From Bacteroidales bacterium (GTDB lineage Bacteria; Bacteroidota; Bacteroidia; Bacteroidales; FEN-979), in the NCBI GenBank assembly GCA_017882335.1, contig JADGPR010000021.1:1-41187 (forward strand): a stretch of DNA of 41,187 nt, in the 5' to 3' direction. How positions within the stretch are numbered: position 1 is the first letter of the stretch; every line of letters begins with the position of its first letter. The translations under genes and the position numbers were made by a program. The notes below the pieces were generated by a model. The model was given only the letters and a program-made list of their open reading frames with translations, made no database searches and was not told where the DNA came from. Positions 31,959-38,536 of the stretch are shown in pieces.

Positions 31959-33506
31959 ATGAGTTTACGCCAAAAGAGGAATGATCTGAAAAAACGAATG
32001 CAGGAAGCATTCAAGGGCGGCGGCGAACAGGCCACTGAGAAACAAAAAGCATCCGGGAAGTTAACCGCCCGGGAACGGATCCTTGAATTGCTCGATGCCG
32101 ATACCTTCCATGAATACGATCTTTTTGTCAAGCATGCCGGGGTTGATTTCGACATGGACAAGAAATATCTCCCCGGCGACGGGGTTATCACCGGTACCGG
32201 ATCCATCAGTTCATATCCGGTTTGTATTTTCGCACAGGATTTCACGGTTGCAGGCGGTTCTTTAGGTTATGCACATGCCAAGAAGATTACCAAGATCATG
32301 GATCAGGCGATGAAGATGAAAGTGCCACTGATCGGGATCAACGATTCCGGTGGCGCCCGCATCCAGGAAGGGGTAAATTCTCTGGCCGGTTATGGCGAAA
32401 TATTTTACAGGAATACGCTGGCTTCAGGCGTCATCCCTCAGATCTCCGTGATCCTTGGCCCCTGTGCCGGCGGTGCGGTTTATTCACCGGCATTGACCGA
32501 CTTTGTTTTTGTGGTCGACAAGATCTCAAAGATGTTTATCACTGGGCCGGAAGTAATCAAGACCGTCCTCGGGGAAGAAATCTCCATGGAAGACCTTGGC
32601 GGCGCCCGTGTTCATGCTGAAATCACCGGGAATGCTCATTTCTTTGCAGAAAGCGAAAAGGAATGTTTCGAGCAGATCAAGAAACTGGTGAGTTTCATTC
32701 CCTGGAACAACGAAAAGGTTGCTGAAACGTTCCCGAAGAAAGCACCGAAATCAAGGCAATACAAGATCGACCATATATTCCCGGTCAACCATATGCAACC
32801 CTACGATGTTAGGGATATCATAAAATCCATTTGCGACGATTCCGATTTCTTTGAAGTACATGAACTCTGGGCAGCGAATATCGTGGTAGGCTTCGCACGC
32901 CTCGACGGACAAACCGTTGGGTTTGTGGCCAACCAGCCCATGGTACTCGCCGGGGTCCTTGATGTCGATTCTTCCGACAAAGCCGCCCGCTTTATACGAT
33001 ATTGCGATGCTTTCAATATTCCTCTTGTCACCCTGGTTGACCTTCCCGGCTACCTGCCAGGCGTTGACCAGGAATATGCCGGTGTAATCCGTCATGGGGC
33101 GAAAGTGCTCTACGCATATTCCGAAGCCACCGTTCCAAAGCTAACCGTGATTCTTCGCAAAGCATACGGAGGAGGTTATATTGCCATGTGTTCACACCAT
33201 CTCCGGGCTGATTTTGTTTTCGCCTGGCCCACAGCCGAAATTGCCGTAATGGGGCCTGAAGGAGCCGCCAATATCATCTTCCGTAATGAAATAAAAGCTT
33301 CGGATAATCCGGAAGAGACACGTAAAAAACTGATCGAGGATTACCGCCAGAAATTTGCAAATCCTTATGTTGCTGCAGCTTTTGGTTATATTGATGCCGT
33401 GATCGAACCGACGGAAACCCGGGATTTCCTCATCCATTCCCTCAGCATTGCCGCTAACAAGCGGGAAGCAAGGCCGACAAAGAAGCACGGGATCCCTCCG
33501 TTTTAA
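31959..33506 (+). CDS. Acyl-CoA carboxylase carboxyltransferase subunit (MmdA/PccB type)
   Basis: The 515-residue protein is the carboxyltransferase of the biotin-dependent methylmalonyl/propionyl-CoA family: tandem crotonase-fold domains with SGGARIQEGVNSLAGYGEIF (residues 129-148), ILGPCAGGAVYSPALTDF (about 166-183), FITGPEVIKTV, EDLGGARVH, and in the second half VTLVDLPGYLPGVDQEYAGVIR (oxyanion region), RKAYGGGYIAMCSHHL, MGPEGAANIIFRNEI. It moves CO2 between biotin and propionyl-CoA. The next gene encodes the biotin carrier; neither a biotin carboxylase nor the membrane MmdB subunit is adjacent, so carboxylase or sodium-pumping decarboxylase cannot be decided here. The stop codon overlaps the first unit of an octamer array. 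Confidence 0.92.
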   Translation: MSLRQKRNDLKKRMQEAFKGGGEQATEKQKASGKLTARERILELLDADTFHEYDLFVKHAGVDFDMDKKYLPGDGVITGTGSISSYPVCIFAQDFTVAGGSLGYAHAKKITKIMDQAMKMKVPLIGINDSGGARIQEGVNSLAGYGEIFYRNTLASGVIPQISVILGPCAGGAVYSPALTDFVFVVDKISKMFITGPEVIKTVLGEEISMEDLGGARVHAEITGNAHFFAESEKECFEQIKKLVSFIPWNNEKVAETFPKKAPKSRQYKIDHIFPVNHMQPYDVRDIIKSICDDSDFFEVHELWAANIVVGFARLDGQTVGFVANQPMVLAGVLDVDSSDKAARFIRYCDAFNIPLVTLVDLPGYLPGVDQEYAGVIRHGAKVLYAYSEATVPKLTVILRKAYGGGYIAMCSHHLRADFVFAWPTAEIAVMGPEGAANIIFRNEIKASDNPEETRKKLIEDYRQKFANPYVAAAFGYIDAVIEPTETRDFLIHSLSIAANKREARPTKKHGIPPF

Positions 33507-33599
33507 ATAGCGAAATAGCGAAATAGCGAGATAGCGAAATAGTGAAGTGTTAAGAGATTAAGTTTTAAGTGTTAAGTGAAGGTAAGAGGTAAAGAGGAT
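33505..33599. repeat. Octamer then heptamer array after the carboxyltransferase gene
   Basis: Five octamers (AAATAGCG three times, AGATAGCG, AAATAGTG; 33505-33544) run into heptamers of the GTTAAG family (GAAGTGT, TAAGAGA, TTAAGTT, TTAAGTG twice, AAGGTAA, GAGGTAA, AGAGGAT; to 33599). The first two bases of the array belong to the TAA stop codon. Confidence 0.9.
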
Positions 33600-33638
33600 T
33601 CTGCGAAAATCTGCGTTTTTTATCTGCGATAATCTGCG
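33600..33638. repeat. TCTGCG repeats (4 copies, spacing about 10-13 bp)
   Basis: TCTGCG recurs with A/T-rich spacers. This differs from the heptamer style and lies directly in front of the biotin carrier gene, whose start is about 50 bp further on. Confidence 0.75.
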
Positions 33639-33689
33639 AGAAATAATTGATTGAATGTTTTTTTATCCGCAAAAACCAAATCAGCGAAC

Positions 33690-34016
33690 ATGGACACTGA
33701 AAACCCAAAACCCGAATTACATATTTTAAATTTCGAAGAAGGAAGCTTCCAGACAACTTTTACAAAAAAGTTCATGAGCCGGAAGTCTTATACTGTGCCG
33801 GATCCTAAAAAAGTATTCGCCTTCATCCCAGGAACCATCACAAAGATCTTCGTTAAGGAAAAACACAAGATAAAGAAGGGCGAACCCCTGCTGACCTTCC
33901 AGGCCATGAAGATGAACAACATCCTTTCCTCTCCCCTGACTGGCCGCATCAAGAAAGTCAATGTCAAGGCAGGGGAAACATTTACAAGAGCTCAGATCCT
34001 GGTGGAATTCGACTGA
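33690..34016 (+). CDS. Biotin carboxyl carrier protein of the acyl-CoA carboxylase
   Basis: The 108-residue protein consists of a short N-terminal extension and a biotinyl domain (about 40-108). The biotin lysine sits in FQAMKMNN, and FAFIPGTITKIFVKEKHKIKKGEPLL plus SSPLTGRIKKVNVKAGETF form the two halves of the hammerhead (shown here as motifs, residues 46-70 and 84-100). It carries CO2 for the carboxyltransferase encoded just upstream. There is no Pro/Ala-rich linker. I chose ATG 33690 (MDTENPKPE); an earlier ATG at 33651 lies close to the repeat region and has no support. Confidence 0.88.
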   Translation: MDTENPKPELHILNFEEGSFQTTFTKKFMSRKSYTVPDPKKVFAFIPGTITKIFVKEKHKIKKGEPLLTFQAMKMNNILSSPLTGRIKKVNVKAGETFTRAQILVEFD

Positions 34017-34021
34017 CCCTC

Positions 34022-34051
34022 TTTGAGTTTTCCTGAAAAGATGTATCTTTG
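34022..34051 (+). promoter_or_regulatory. Promoter of rpsT (TTTG, 18 bp, TATCTTTG)
   Basis: TTTG (34022-34025) and TATCTTTG (34044-34051) are separated by 18 bp. The ATG is 126 bp downstream, so the leader contains the whole heptamer array that follows. Confidence 0.6.
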
Positions 34052-34055
34052 CAGC

Positions 34056-34139
34056 AGTTCAGAAATCAGAGATCAGAGGGCAGAGATCAGAGATCGGAGA
34101 TCAGAGATCGGACTTCTGACCTCCGACTTCAGACTTCAA
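34056..34139. repeat. Heptamer array in the rpsT leader (12 units)
   Basis: Units AGTTCAG, AAATCAG, AGATCAG, AGGGCAG, AGATCAG, AGATCGG, AGATCAG, AGATCGG, then ACTTCTG, ACCTCCG, ACTTCAG, ACTTCAA. The change from purine-rich to pyrimidine-rich units would let the leader RNA fold on itself. Confidence 0.9.
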
Positions 34140-34177
34140 TTAAGTTTTACTAACAAATTAATTATCAACGAAAAGCA

Positions 34178-34447
34178 ATGGCAAATCACAAGAGTTCAGA
34201 AAAAAGAATCCGTTCAACCGAAACAAAAAAAACACAGAACCGGTACCAGGCCAAGACAGTAAGGAATGCTGTTAAAAAACTGAGAAGCACAACAGATAAA
34301 GAGGCGGTTGTTAAGAGCCTTCCTGAAGTTATCTCTCACCTGGATAAGCTGGCTAAGAAAAGTGTGATCCACAAGAACAAGGCAGCCAACCTGAAGTCGA
34401 AGATGATGAAAAAAGCAAATAAGCTGGCTAATACAAAGGCAGAATAG
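34178..34447 (+). CDS. rpsT: 30S ribosomal protein S20
   Basis: The 89-residue, strongly basic, all-helical protein binds 16S rRNA early in small-subunit assembly. The start [15 protein letters not shown] and the segment [20 protein letters not shown] are typical. The gene is monocistronic with its own promoter and a clear terminator. In E. coli S20 represses its own translation through the leader; here the leader is about 120 nt and is mostly a heptamer array, which may change or replace such control. Confidence 0.97.
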   Translation: MANHKSSEKRIRSTETKKTQNRYQAKTVRNAVKKLRSTTDKEAVVKSLPEVISHLDKLAKKSVIHKNKAANLKSKMMKKANKLANTKAE

Positions 34448-34489
34448 CTCTTTTCAAAAAGCGGTTGCTTTATAACATATTCAGGAATG

Positions 34490-34549
34490 CCACTGGTTTT
34501 GCATGGATTAACATCGGATGCAACACCAGTGGTTTTCTTTTTTATTTTT
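34490..34549 (+). terminator. Rho-independent terminator of rpsT
   Basis: Stem CCACTGGT (34490-34497) / ACCAGTGG (34525-34532), extended after one mismatch by TTGCAT (34499-34504) / ATGCAA (34518-34523), followed by a T-rich tract ttttcttttttattttt. Confidence 0.85.
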
Positions 34550-34587
34550 GTGAGATGAATGTGAGATTATCTTAAGAAATAAAAATC

Positions 34588-34664
34588 ACCGCAAAGACGC
34601 TAAGACGCTAAATAAAACGCTAAGTTCCTTTTTCGCGAACTTAGCGCCTTTGCGCCTTAGCGGT
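34588..34664. repeat. Inverted octamer array ACCGCAAA-GACGCTAA ... CTTAGCGC-CTTAGCGG
   Basis: Left arm: ACCGCAAA, GACGCTAA, GACGCTAA; right arm: CTTAGCGC, CTTTGCGC, CTTAGCGG, then T. The arms are complementary (ACCGC with GCGGT, GCTAAG with CTTAGC) and could form a long imperfect hairpin in the space between rpsT and the acyltransferase gene. Confidence 0.8.
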
Positions 34665-34715
34665 AAAAAAGGATTTTCGGAATGGATACAAAGTTGACAC
34701 ATCATAAAAATCCAA

Positions 34716-35591
34716 ATGTCTGAACCTGTTGAAATAACTACGAATTTCATCGATGTAAAGTCGCTCTTTGCAGTAAAAAACCCGCATTTATTAAAGATCA
34801 TCCCGGGTTTTATCTTTACTATTATCAAGAAGATCGTTCACCAGAATACGATCAATGGATTCATTTACAAGCATCGCGACAAATTCGGACTCGCATTCGT
34901 CAGCGCAATGCTCAAGGAATTCGGGGTGAAGATGGAAGTCATGAAAAGTCCCGGATCAACAATCGACGGTTACGATCTGCCAGAGATAATTCCACCGCAT
35001 GGACGGTTCATCATCGCATCCAACCATCCGCTCGGAGCACTGGACGGCCTTGCGTTGCTGCATATTGCAGGGCAATCCCGCCCGGATGTCGTTTTCCCGG
35101 TAAATGACCTATTGATGTTCGTCCCAGGGTTGAAACCCCTCTTCATCCCGATCAACAAGCATGGAAAAAATACCGAAAATATTGAGATCATCCACCAAAC
35201 CTTCGCATCTGACAAAACCGTTCTATACTTCCCTGCAGGACTCGTGTCGAGAAAACAAAAAGGCGGAAGGATCCTGGATCTCGAATGGAAAAAAACCTTT
35301 GTCACGCAGGCCAAACGATACCAGCGTGACATCATCCCCGTTTACATCTCGGGACGGAACACCAACTTCTTCTATAACCTTGCCAATTTGCGGAAAAAGC
35401 TGGGGATCAATGCAAATATCGAAATGATGCTCCTCCCCGATGAAATGTTGCGCCAGAAAGACAAAACCATCAGGCTGATCTTTGGAGATCCTATCCCCTG
35501 GTCCACGCTGGATCGTTCGCATACGGATGCGGAATGGGCAAAGATCATAAAGGAAAAGGTTTACCAGCTAAGTGAACTCATAACAAAGTGA
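34716..35591 (+). CDS. glsA: Lysophospholipid-type acyltransferase, GlsA-like (glycine lipid O-acyltransferase)
   Basis: The 291-residue protein belongs to the PlsC-like acyltransferases. The catalytic block is SNHPLGALDGLALL (about residues 102-115), with His and Asp separated by five residues instead of four, as in Bacteroidota relatives; further blocks are FIPINKHGKNTENIE (about 147-160), VLYFPAGLVSRK (about 169-180) and IIPVYISGRNT. The next gene encodes an OlsB-type N-acyltransferase. In Bacteroides thetaiotaomicron such a pair (GlsB, GlsA) makes acyloxyacyl glycine lipids: GlsB acylates glycine and GlsA adds the second chain. I infer the same here. The stop codon is followed after 1 bp by a GTTAAG heptamer array. 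Confidence 0.8.
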   Translation: MSEPVEITTNFIDVKSLFAVKNPHLLKIIPGFIFTIIKKIVHQNTINGFIYKHRDKFGLAFVSAMLKEFGVKMEVMKSPGSTIDGYDLPEIIPPHGRFIIASNHPLGALDGLALLHIAGQSRPDVVFPVNDLLMFVPGLKPLFIPINKHGKNTENIEIIHQTFASDKTVLYFPAGLVSRKQKGGRILDLEWKKTFVTQAKRYQRDIIPVYISGRNTNFFYNLANLRKKLGINANIEMMLLPDEMLRQKDKTIRLIFGDPIPWSTLDRSHTDAEWAKIIKEKVYQLSELITK

Positions 35592-35592
35592 T

Positions 35593-35678
35593 GAAGTGTT
35601 AAGTTTTAAGTGTTAAGTGCATAATGTTAATTTGTATTTTTAATCTTTCATTCTTCATTTTTAATTTTTCATTCTTTT
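35593..35678. repeat. Two heptamer arrays between glsA and glsB
   Basis: GAAGTGT, TAAGTTT, TAAGTGT, TAAGTGC (35593-35620), then after a short gap TTTTAAT, CTTTCAT, TCTTCAT, TTTTAAT, TTTTCAT, TCTTTTT (35637-35678). The second ends 4 bp before the glsB ATG. Confidence 0.85.
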
Positions 35679-35682
35679 TTAT

Positions 35683-36651
35683 ATGGAACCTATAATTCCA
35701 CCATTAGACAAGGCATTGCTGGATGAAGAACTTGCCGAAGCGCATTTTGTTCGCTATACAAACAACGGCCACAATAAGATTTTTATTTTCACGGCACACA
35801 GTTCCCCAAACCTGATGCGGGAAGTAGGCCGGCTTAGGGAAGACACGTTCCGTGATGCAGGCGGTGGAACGGGTAAAGCCATCGATATTGATGAATACGA
35901 TACCGCCGAAAAACCATTTATCCAGCTGATCGTTTGGAATCCCGTTGAAAAGGATATCGTGGGAGGTTACCGTTTCATCCATGGAAAAAACATTCCCTGC
36001 AATGACCATGGGGCACTCAACAGCGCCACAGCAGAACTATTTGATTATTCAAACCACTTTGTACGCGATTATCTACCGGTTTCCATCGAGTTGGGAAGGT
36101 CGTTTGTTCAACCCGAATACCAACCTACAATCAACTTTAAAAAAGGCATGTATTCACTGGATAATCTCTGGGATGGGCTTGGCGCTATGATCATCGACAA
36201 TCCCGATGTAAAATATTTTTTCGGGAAGATGACCATGTACCCGGATTATAACCGGACTGCGAGGGATATCATCCTCTATTTTCTAAAAACATACTTCCCC
36301 GACAATGAAAAGCTGATGACGCCGAAAAAAATGCTGCAAATGGAGACCGATGAACAGTATCTTGAAAGCCTCTTTACCGGTGCGGATTATCAGGAAAATT
36401 ATAAGATCCTGGTCCACGAGATTCACCACCACAATGAGCACATCCCGCCTTTGGTCAATGCATACATGAACCTCTCGCCTACGATGACCACCTTTGGAAC
36501 GGCCATCAATCACGAATTCGGGGAGGTAGAAGAAACCGGGATCATGATCAAAATCCCCGACATCTATCCCCGGAAAAAGGAAAGGCACCTGACCACTTAT
36601 ATGCGCAGGTTTTCATCCTGGAAGAACATTAAACTCAGAAGAAAAAGATAA
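35683..36651 (+). CDS. glsB: GNAT-fold N-acyltransferase, GlsB/OlsB-like
   Basis: The 322-residue protein resembles the OlsB/GlsB hemolysin-type acyltransferases: RLREDTFRDAGGGTG (about residues 50-64), a DEYD segment, IVGGYRFIHG (about 92-101), the long SIELGRSFVQPEYQ strand-helix unit (about 132-145) and FFGKMTMYPDYNRTAR (about 184-199). OlsB-type enzymes transfer a 3-hydroxyacyl chain from ACP to the amino group of an amino acid. Paired with the GlsA-like gene, it should acylate glycine as the first step of glycine lipid synthesis at the inner membrane. The C-terminus is basic (LRRKR), consistent with membrane contact. Confidence 0.82.
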   Translation: MEPIIPPLDKALLDEELAEAHFVRYTNNGHNKIFIFTAHSSPNLMREVGRLREDTFRDAGGGTGKAIDIDEYDTAEKPFIQLIVWNPVEKDIVGGYRFIHGKNIPCNDHGALNSATAELFDYSNHFVRDYLPVSIELGRSFVQPEYQPTINFKKGMYSLDNLWDGLGAMIIDNPDVKYFFGKMTMYPDYNRTARDIILYFLKTYFPDNEKLMTPKKMLQMETDEQYLESLFTGADYQENYKILVHEIHHHNEHIPPLVNAYMNLSPTMTTFGTAINHEFGEVEETGIMIKIPDIYPRKKERHLTTYMRRFSSWKNIKLRRKR

Positions 36652-36663
36652 TGAAGGACTGAT

Positions 36664-36698
36664 GAAGTGTTAAGTGTTAAGTTTTAAGTTTTAAGGAT
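36664..36698 (+). repeat. GTTAAG heptamer array upstream of the S23-type gene (5 units)
   Basis: Units GAAGTGT, TAAGTGT, TAAGTTT, TAAGTTT, TAAGGAT. It ends 1 bp before the ATG of the S23-type gene and is inverted relative to the array at 37057. Confidence 0.9.
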
Positions 36699-36699
36699 T

Positions 36700-37065
36700 A
36701 TGGCGTATAGATCGTTTGAAGAGCTGGAGGTTTGGAAACGGTCATGTAAATTGGCTATTGATGTATATTTTGTTTTGAAGGATTGTAGGGAGTTTGGTTT
36801 GCGTGACCAGATGAACAGAGCAGCTGTTTCAATACCGTCTAATATCGCTGAAGGGGCTGAACGAGATTCAAAAAAGGAATTTATTCACTTCCTTAATATT
36901 GCTAAAGGTTCTGCTGCCGAATTACGAACCCAAATTTATATAAGTGAAAAAATTGGAATTCTTTTTCCTAAGGATACCCGGCCCTTAATCCAGGAAACCA
37001 AAGAAATATCATCGATGCTCCAAGGCCTGATCAACTCTCAAAAACCCAAACCAAAAAAATCTTAA
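36700..37065 (+). CDS. Four-helix bundle protein, S23 / 23S rRNA intervening-sequence type
   Basis: The 121-residue protein shows the family pattern YRSFEELEVWKRSCKLA (residues 3-19), LRDQMNRAAVSIPSNIAEG (about 34-52) and FLNIAKGSAAELRTQIYIS (about 65-83). These proteins form pentameric four-helix bundles; some are encoded inside 23S rRNA intervening sequences, many others stand alone with unknown function. The gene is enclosed by inverted GTTAAG heptamer arrays: the upstream one ends 1 bp before the ATG, the downstream one includes the TAA stop. Codon use is visibly more A+T rich than in the flanking genes, which supports separate acquisition. Confidence 0.9.
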   Translation: MAYRSFEELEVWKRSCKLAIDVYFVLKDCREFGLRDQMNRAAVSIPSNIAEGAERDSKKEFIHFLNIAKGSAAELRTQIYISEKIGILFPKDTRPLIQETKEISSMLQGLINSQKPKPKKS

Positions 37066-37091
37066 ATCTTAAAACTTAACACTTAAAACTA
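37057..37091 (-). repeat. GTTAAG-family heptamer array, inverted copy (5 units)
   Basis: Units AAATCTT, AAATCTT, AAAACTT, AACACTT, AAAACTA on the plus strand, the reverse complement of the TAAGTTT/TAAGTGT units at 36664. The S23 stop (37063-37065) lies at the junction of the first two units; the engB start follows 5 bp after the last. Confidence 0.9.
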
Positions 37092-37096
37092 ACTTT

Positions 37097-37693
37097 TTGA
37101 ATATCTCCTCAGCAAATTTCATTGCCAGCAGTCCTTCTTTGAAACTCTGCCCGGAAACTGATCTTCCGGAATTTGCATTCATCGGCCGGTCGAATGTCGG
37201 AAAATCCTCATTGATCAATATGATCACCGGAACCAAAGCCCTTGCAAAAGTATCGGCTACGCCTGGAAAAACCCGGCTGATCAATTATTTTCTCATCAAT
37301 GAATCCTGGTTCCTCGTTGACCTTCCGGGATTCGGTTTTGCAAAAACCTCAAAAGAGGAGAGCCGGAAGATCGAAACCATGATCGAAGGGTATCTGCTTC
37401 GCCGTGATAATCTGCGCCTGACATTTCTACTCATCGATTCGCGGCACCTGCCTCAAAAGATCGACCTGGAATTTATGGCGTGGCTTAACCGCAACAGGAT
37501 CCCATTTATCGTTTTGTTCACAAAAACCGACAAAATTTCCAAAGCCCGGCATACCGCCAATCCTTCCCTTTACCGGAAATCACTTTTAACCACACTAAAC
37601 ATTGACCCGGTTTTCATCCTGACTTCAGCGGAAAAGAAAACCGGACGGGAAGAGGTGATGGAGTGTATAGAAGAAGTGGTGAGAGGTGAATAG
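37097..37693 (+). CDS. engB: Ribosome biogenesis GTP-binding protein EngB (YsxC)
   Basis: The 198-residue GTPase takes part in late 50S subunit assembly. It has the expected start region (SANFIASSPSLKLCPE), G1 GRSNVGKSS (residues 30-38), the TPGKTRLINYF switch (about 55-65), G3 VDLPGFGFAK (about 73-82), and G4 FTKTDK (about 141-146). A TTG at 37097 is the only start that keeps the conserved N-terminus and lies 5 bp after a repeat array. The last five residues (VVRGE) and the TAG stop are encoded by a GGTGA heptamer array, so the native C-terminus ends at or before IEE. Confidence 0.93.
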   Translation: MNISSANFIASSPSLKLCPETDLPEFAFIGRSNVGKSSLINMITGTKALAKVSATPGKTRLINYFLINESWFLVDLPGFGFAKTSKEESRKIETMIEGYLLRRDNLRLTFLLIDSRHLPQKIDLEFMAWLNRNRIPFIVLFTKTDKISKARHTANPSLYRKSLLTTLNIDPVFILTSAEKKTGREEVMECIEEVVRGE

Positions 37694-37731
37694 TGAGTTG
37701 TGATTGGTGAATGGTGAATGGTGAATGGTGA
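37676..37731 (+). repeat. GGTGA heptamer array forming the end of engB (8 units)
   Basis: Units GTGGTGA, GAGGTGA, ATAGTGA, GTTGTGA, TTGGTGA, then ATGGTGA three times. The engB stop TAG is in the third unit. Confidence 0.92.
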
Positions 37732-37983
37732 GAGGGCTGATCAAAAAATAACCAGAAGTGAAATTACCGGCTACAACATCCAACAAAAACACAAACCCAA
37801 AAGGGGTTTAATGAAAGTGCGACTTAAAAAACAAAATGCATAACTTCTTCGAACCTTTTTCGCAAAAAAAATACTAATTTTTTTTCTCAATTTATTTTTT
37901 TGAGTAAATTTGCTACTCGTTCTGCCAAAAAGATTTCCCGCTAAGTCTCACTTCCACTTGTGACTGACCGGGCGAAGCTGTAA

Positions 37984-38018
37984 AAGGTGAATGGTGAGTG
38001 GTGAGAGGTGAGAGGTGA
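37984..38018 (+). repeat. GGTGA heptamer array, second copy (5 units)
   Basis: Units AAGGTGA, ATGGTGA, GTGGTGA, GAGGTGA, GAGGTGA. Same family as 37676-37731, and both are followed by a gaggct sequence, so a segment of about 250 bp lies between direct copies. Confidence 0.9.
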
Positions 38019-38050
38019 AGAGGCTGTTTAAAAGAATATTTTTCTTCTCC

Positions 38051-38106
38051 GTAGATGGCAGACTGCAGACTATAGACTGCAGACCGCAGACTGCAGACTG
38101 CTGACC
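38051..38106. repeat. GCAGACT heptamer array (8 units)
   Basis: Units GTAGATG, GCAGACT, GCAGACT, ATAGACT, GCAGACC, GCAGACT, GCAGACT, GCTGACC. It ends 13 bp before the ATG of the first cupin gene. Confidence 0.92.
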
Positions 38107-38119
38107 TAAACCAAGAAAC

Positions 38120-38536
38120 ATGCATGCACATCTGATCAATATCCCGAAAATCGAAGACCCTCGTGGGAACCTTTCATTTATTGAAGAAGAAAACCATATT
38201 CCTTTTAAGATTCTTCGTTCATATTGGATCTACGATGTACCCGGCGGACAAGTCCGTGGAGGACATGCATTTAAAGAGCAACAAGAAGTGATCATCGCAC
38301 TCTCTGGCAGCTTTGACGTAGTTGTCGATGACGGGACGGAGAAAAAAACCTTTTCGCTGAACCGCTCTTATTACGGTTTATATATTCCTGCCGGACTTTG
38401 GCGTCAAATGGGAAATTTTTCCACTAATTCACTTGCACTGTTTGTAAGTTCGACTTGTTATTCAGCAGATGACTATATCCGGGATTACAATGAATTTATC
38501 TTATTCCTAACAACCAATGCAAAGGTCAACAGTTAA
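38120..38536 (+). CDS. FdtA/QdtA-like cupin (WxcM-like), probable altered active site
   Basis: The 138-residue cupin resembles the dTDP-4-keto-6-deoxyglucose 3,4- or 3,4-type ketoisomerases FdtA/QdtA that prepare dTDP-sugars for surface glycans. It keeps DPRGNLSFIE (residues 12-21), YWIYDVPGG (about 36-44), GSFDVVVDDG (about 64-73), YGLYIPAGLWR and DDYIRDYNEF. In the active-site segment RGGHAFKEQ (about 47-55) the second histidine of the usual H-A-H is Phe. It overlaps the next, homologous gene by 20 bp, which suggests coupled translation and possibly a mixed dimer. First gene of the glycan operon. Confidence 0.8.
   Translation: MHAHLINIPKIEDPRGNLSFIEEENHIPFKILRSYWIYDVPGGQVRGGHAFKEQQEVIIALSGSFDVVVDDGTEKKTFSLNRSYYGLYIPAGLWRQMGNFSTNSLALFVSSTCYSADDYIRDYNEFILFLTTNAKVNS

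Larger units (their letters stand above)
37732..38119. other. Leader region of the sugar operon: no gene, possible promoter and two further arrays
   Basis: No coding sequence is seen. A TAAATTTG box (37905-37912) fits the -7 consensus but lacks a -33 TTG and lies 207 bp before the first ATG. T-rich runs (37880-37900) precede it. The segment 37913-37983 has mixed sequence without repeats and is the only candidate for a structured leader RNA or regulatory site of the operon that follows. Confidence 0.4.

Noticed and set aside
34023-34262. Short open frame over the rpsT leader
   Set aside because: It translates heptamers and then overlaps rpsT in another frame; no independent support.
36664-37091. 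Insertion sequence
   Set aside because: There are inverted ends but no transposase and no clear target duplication; the encoded protein is an S23-type four-helix bundle.
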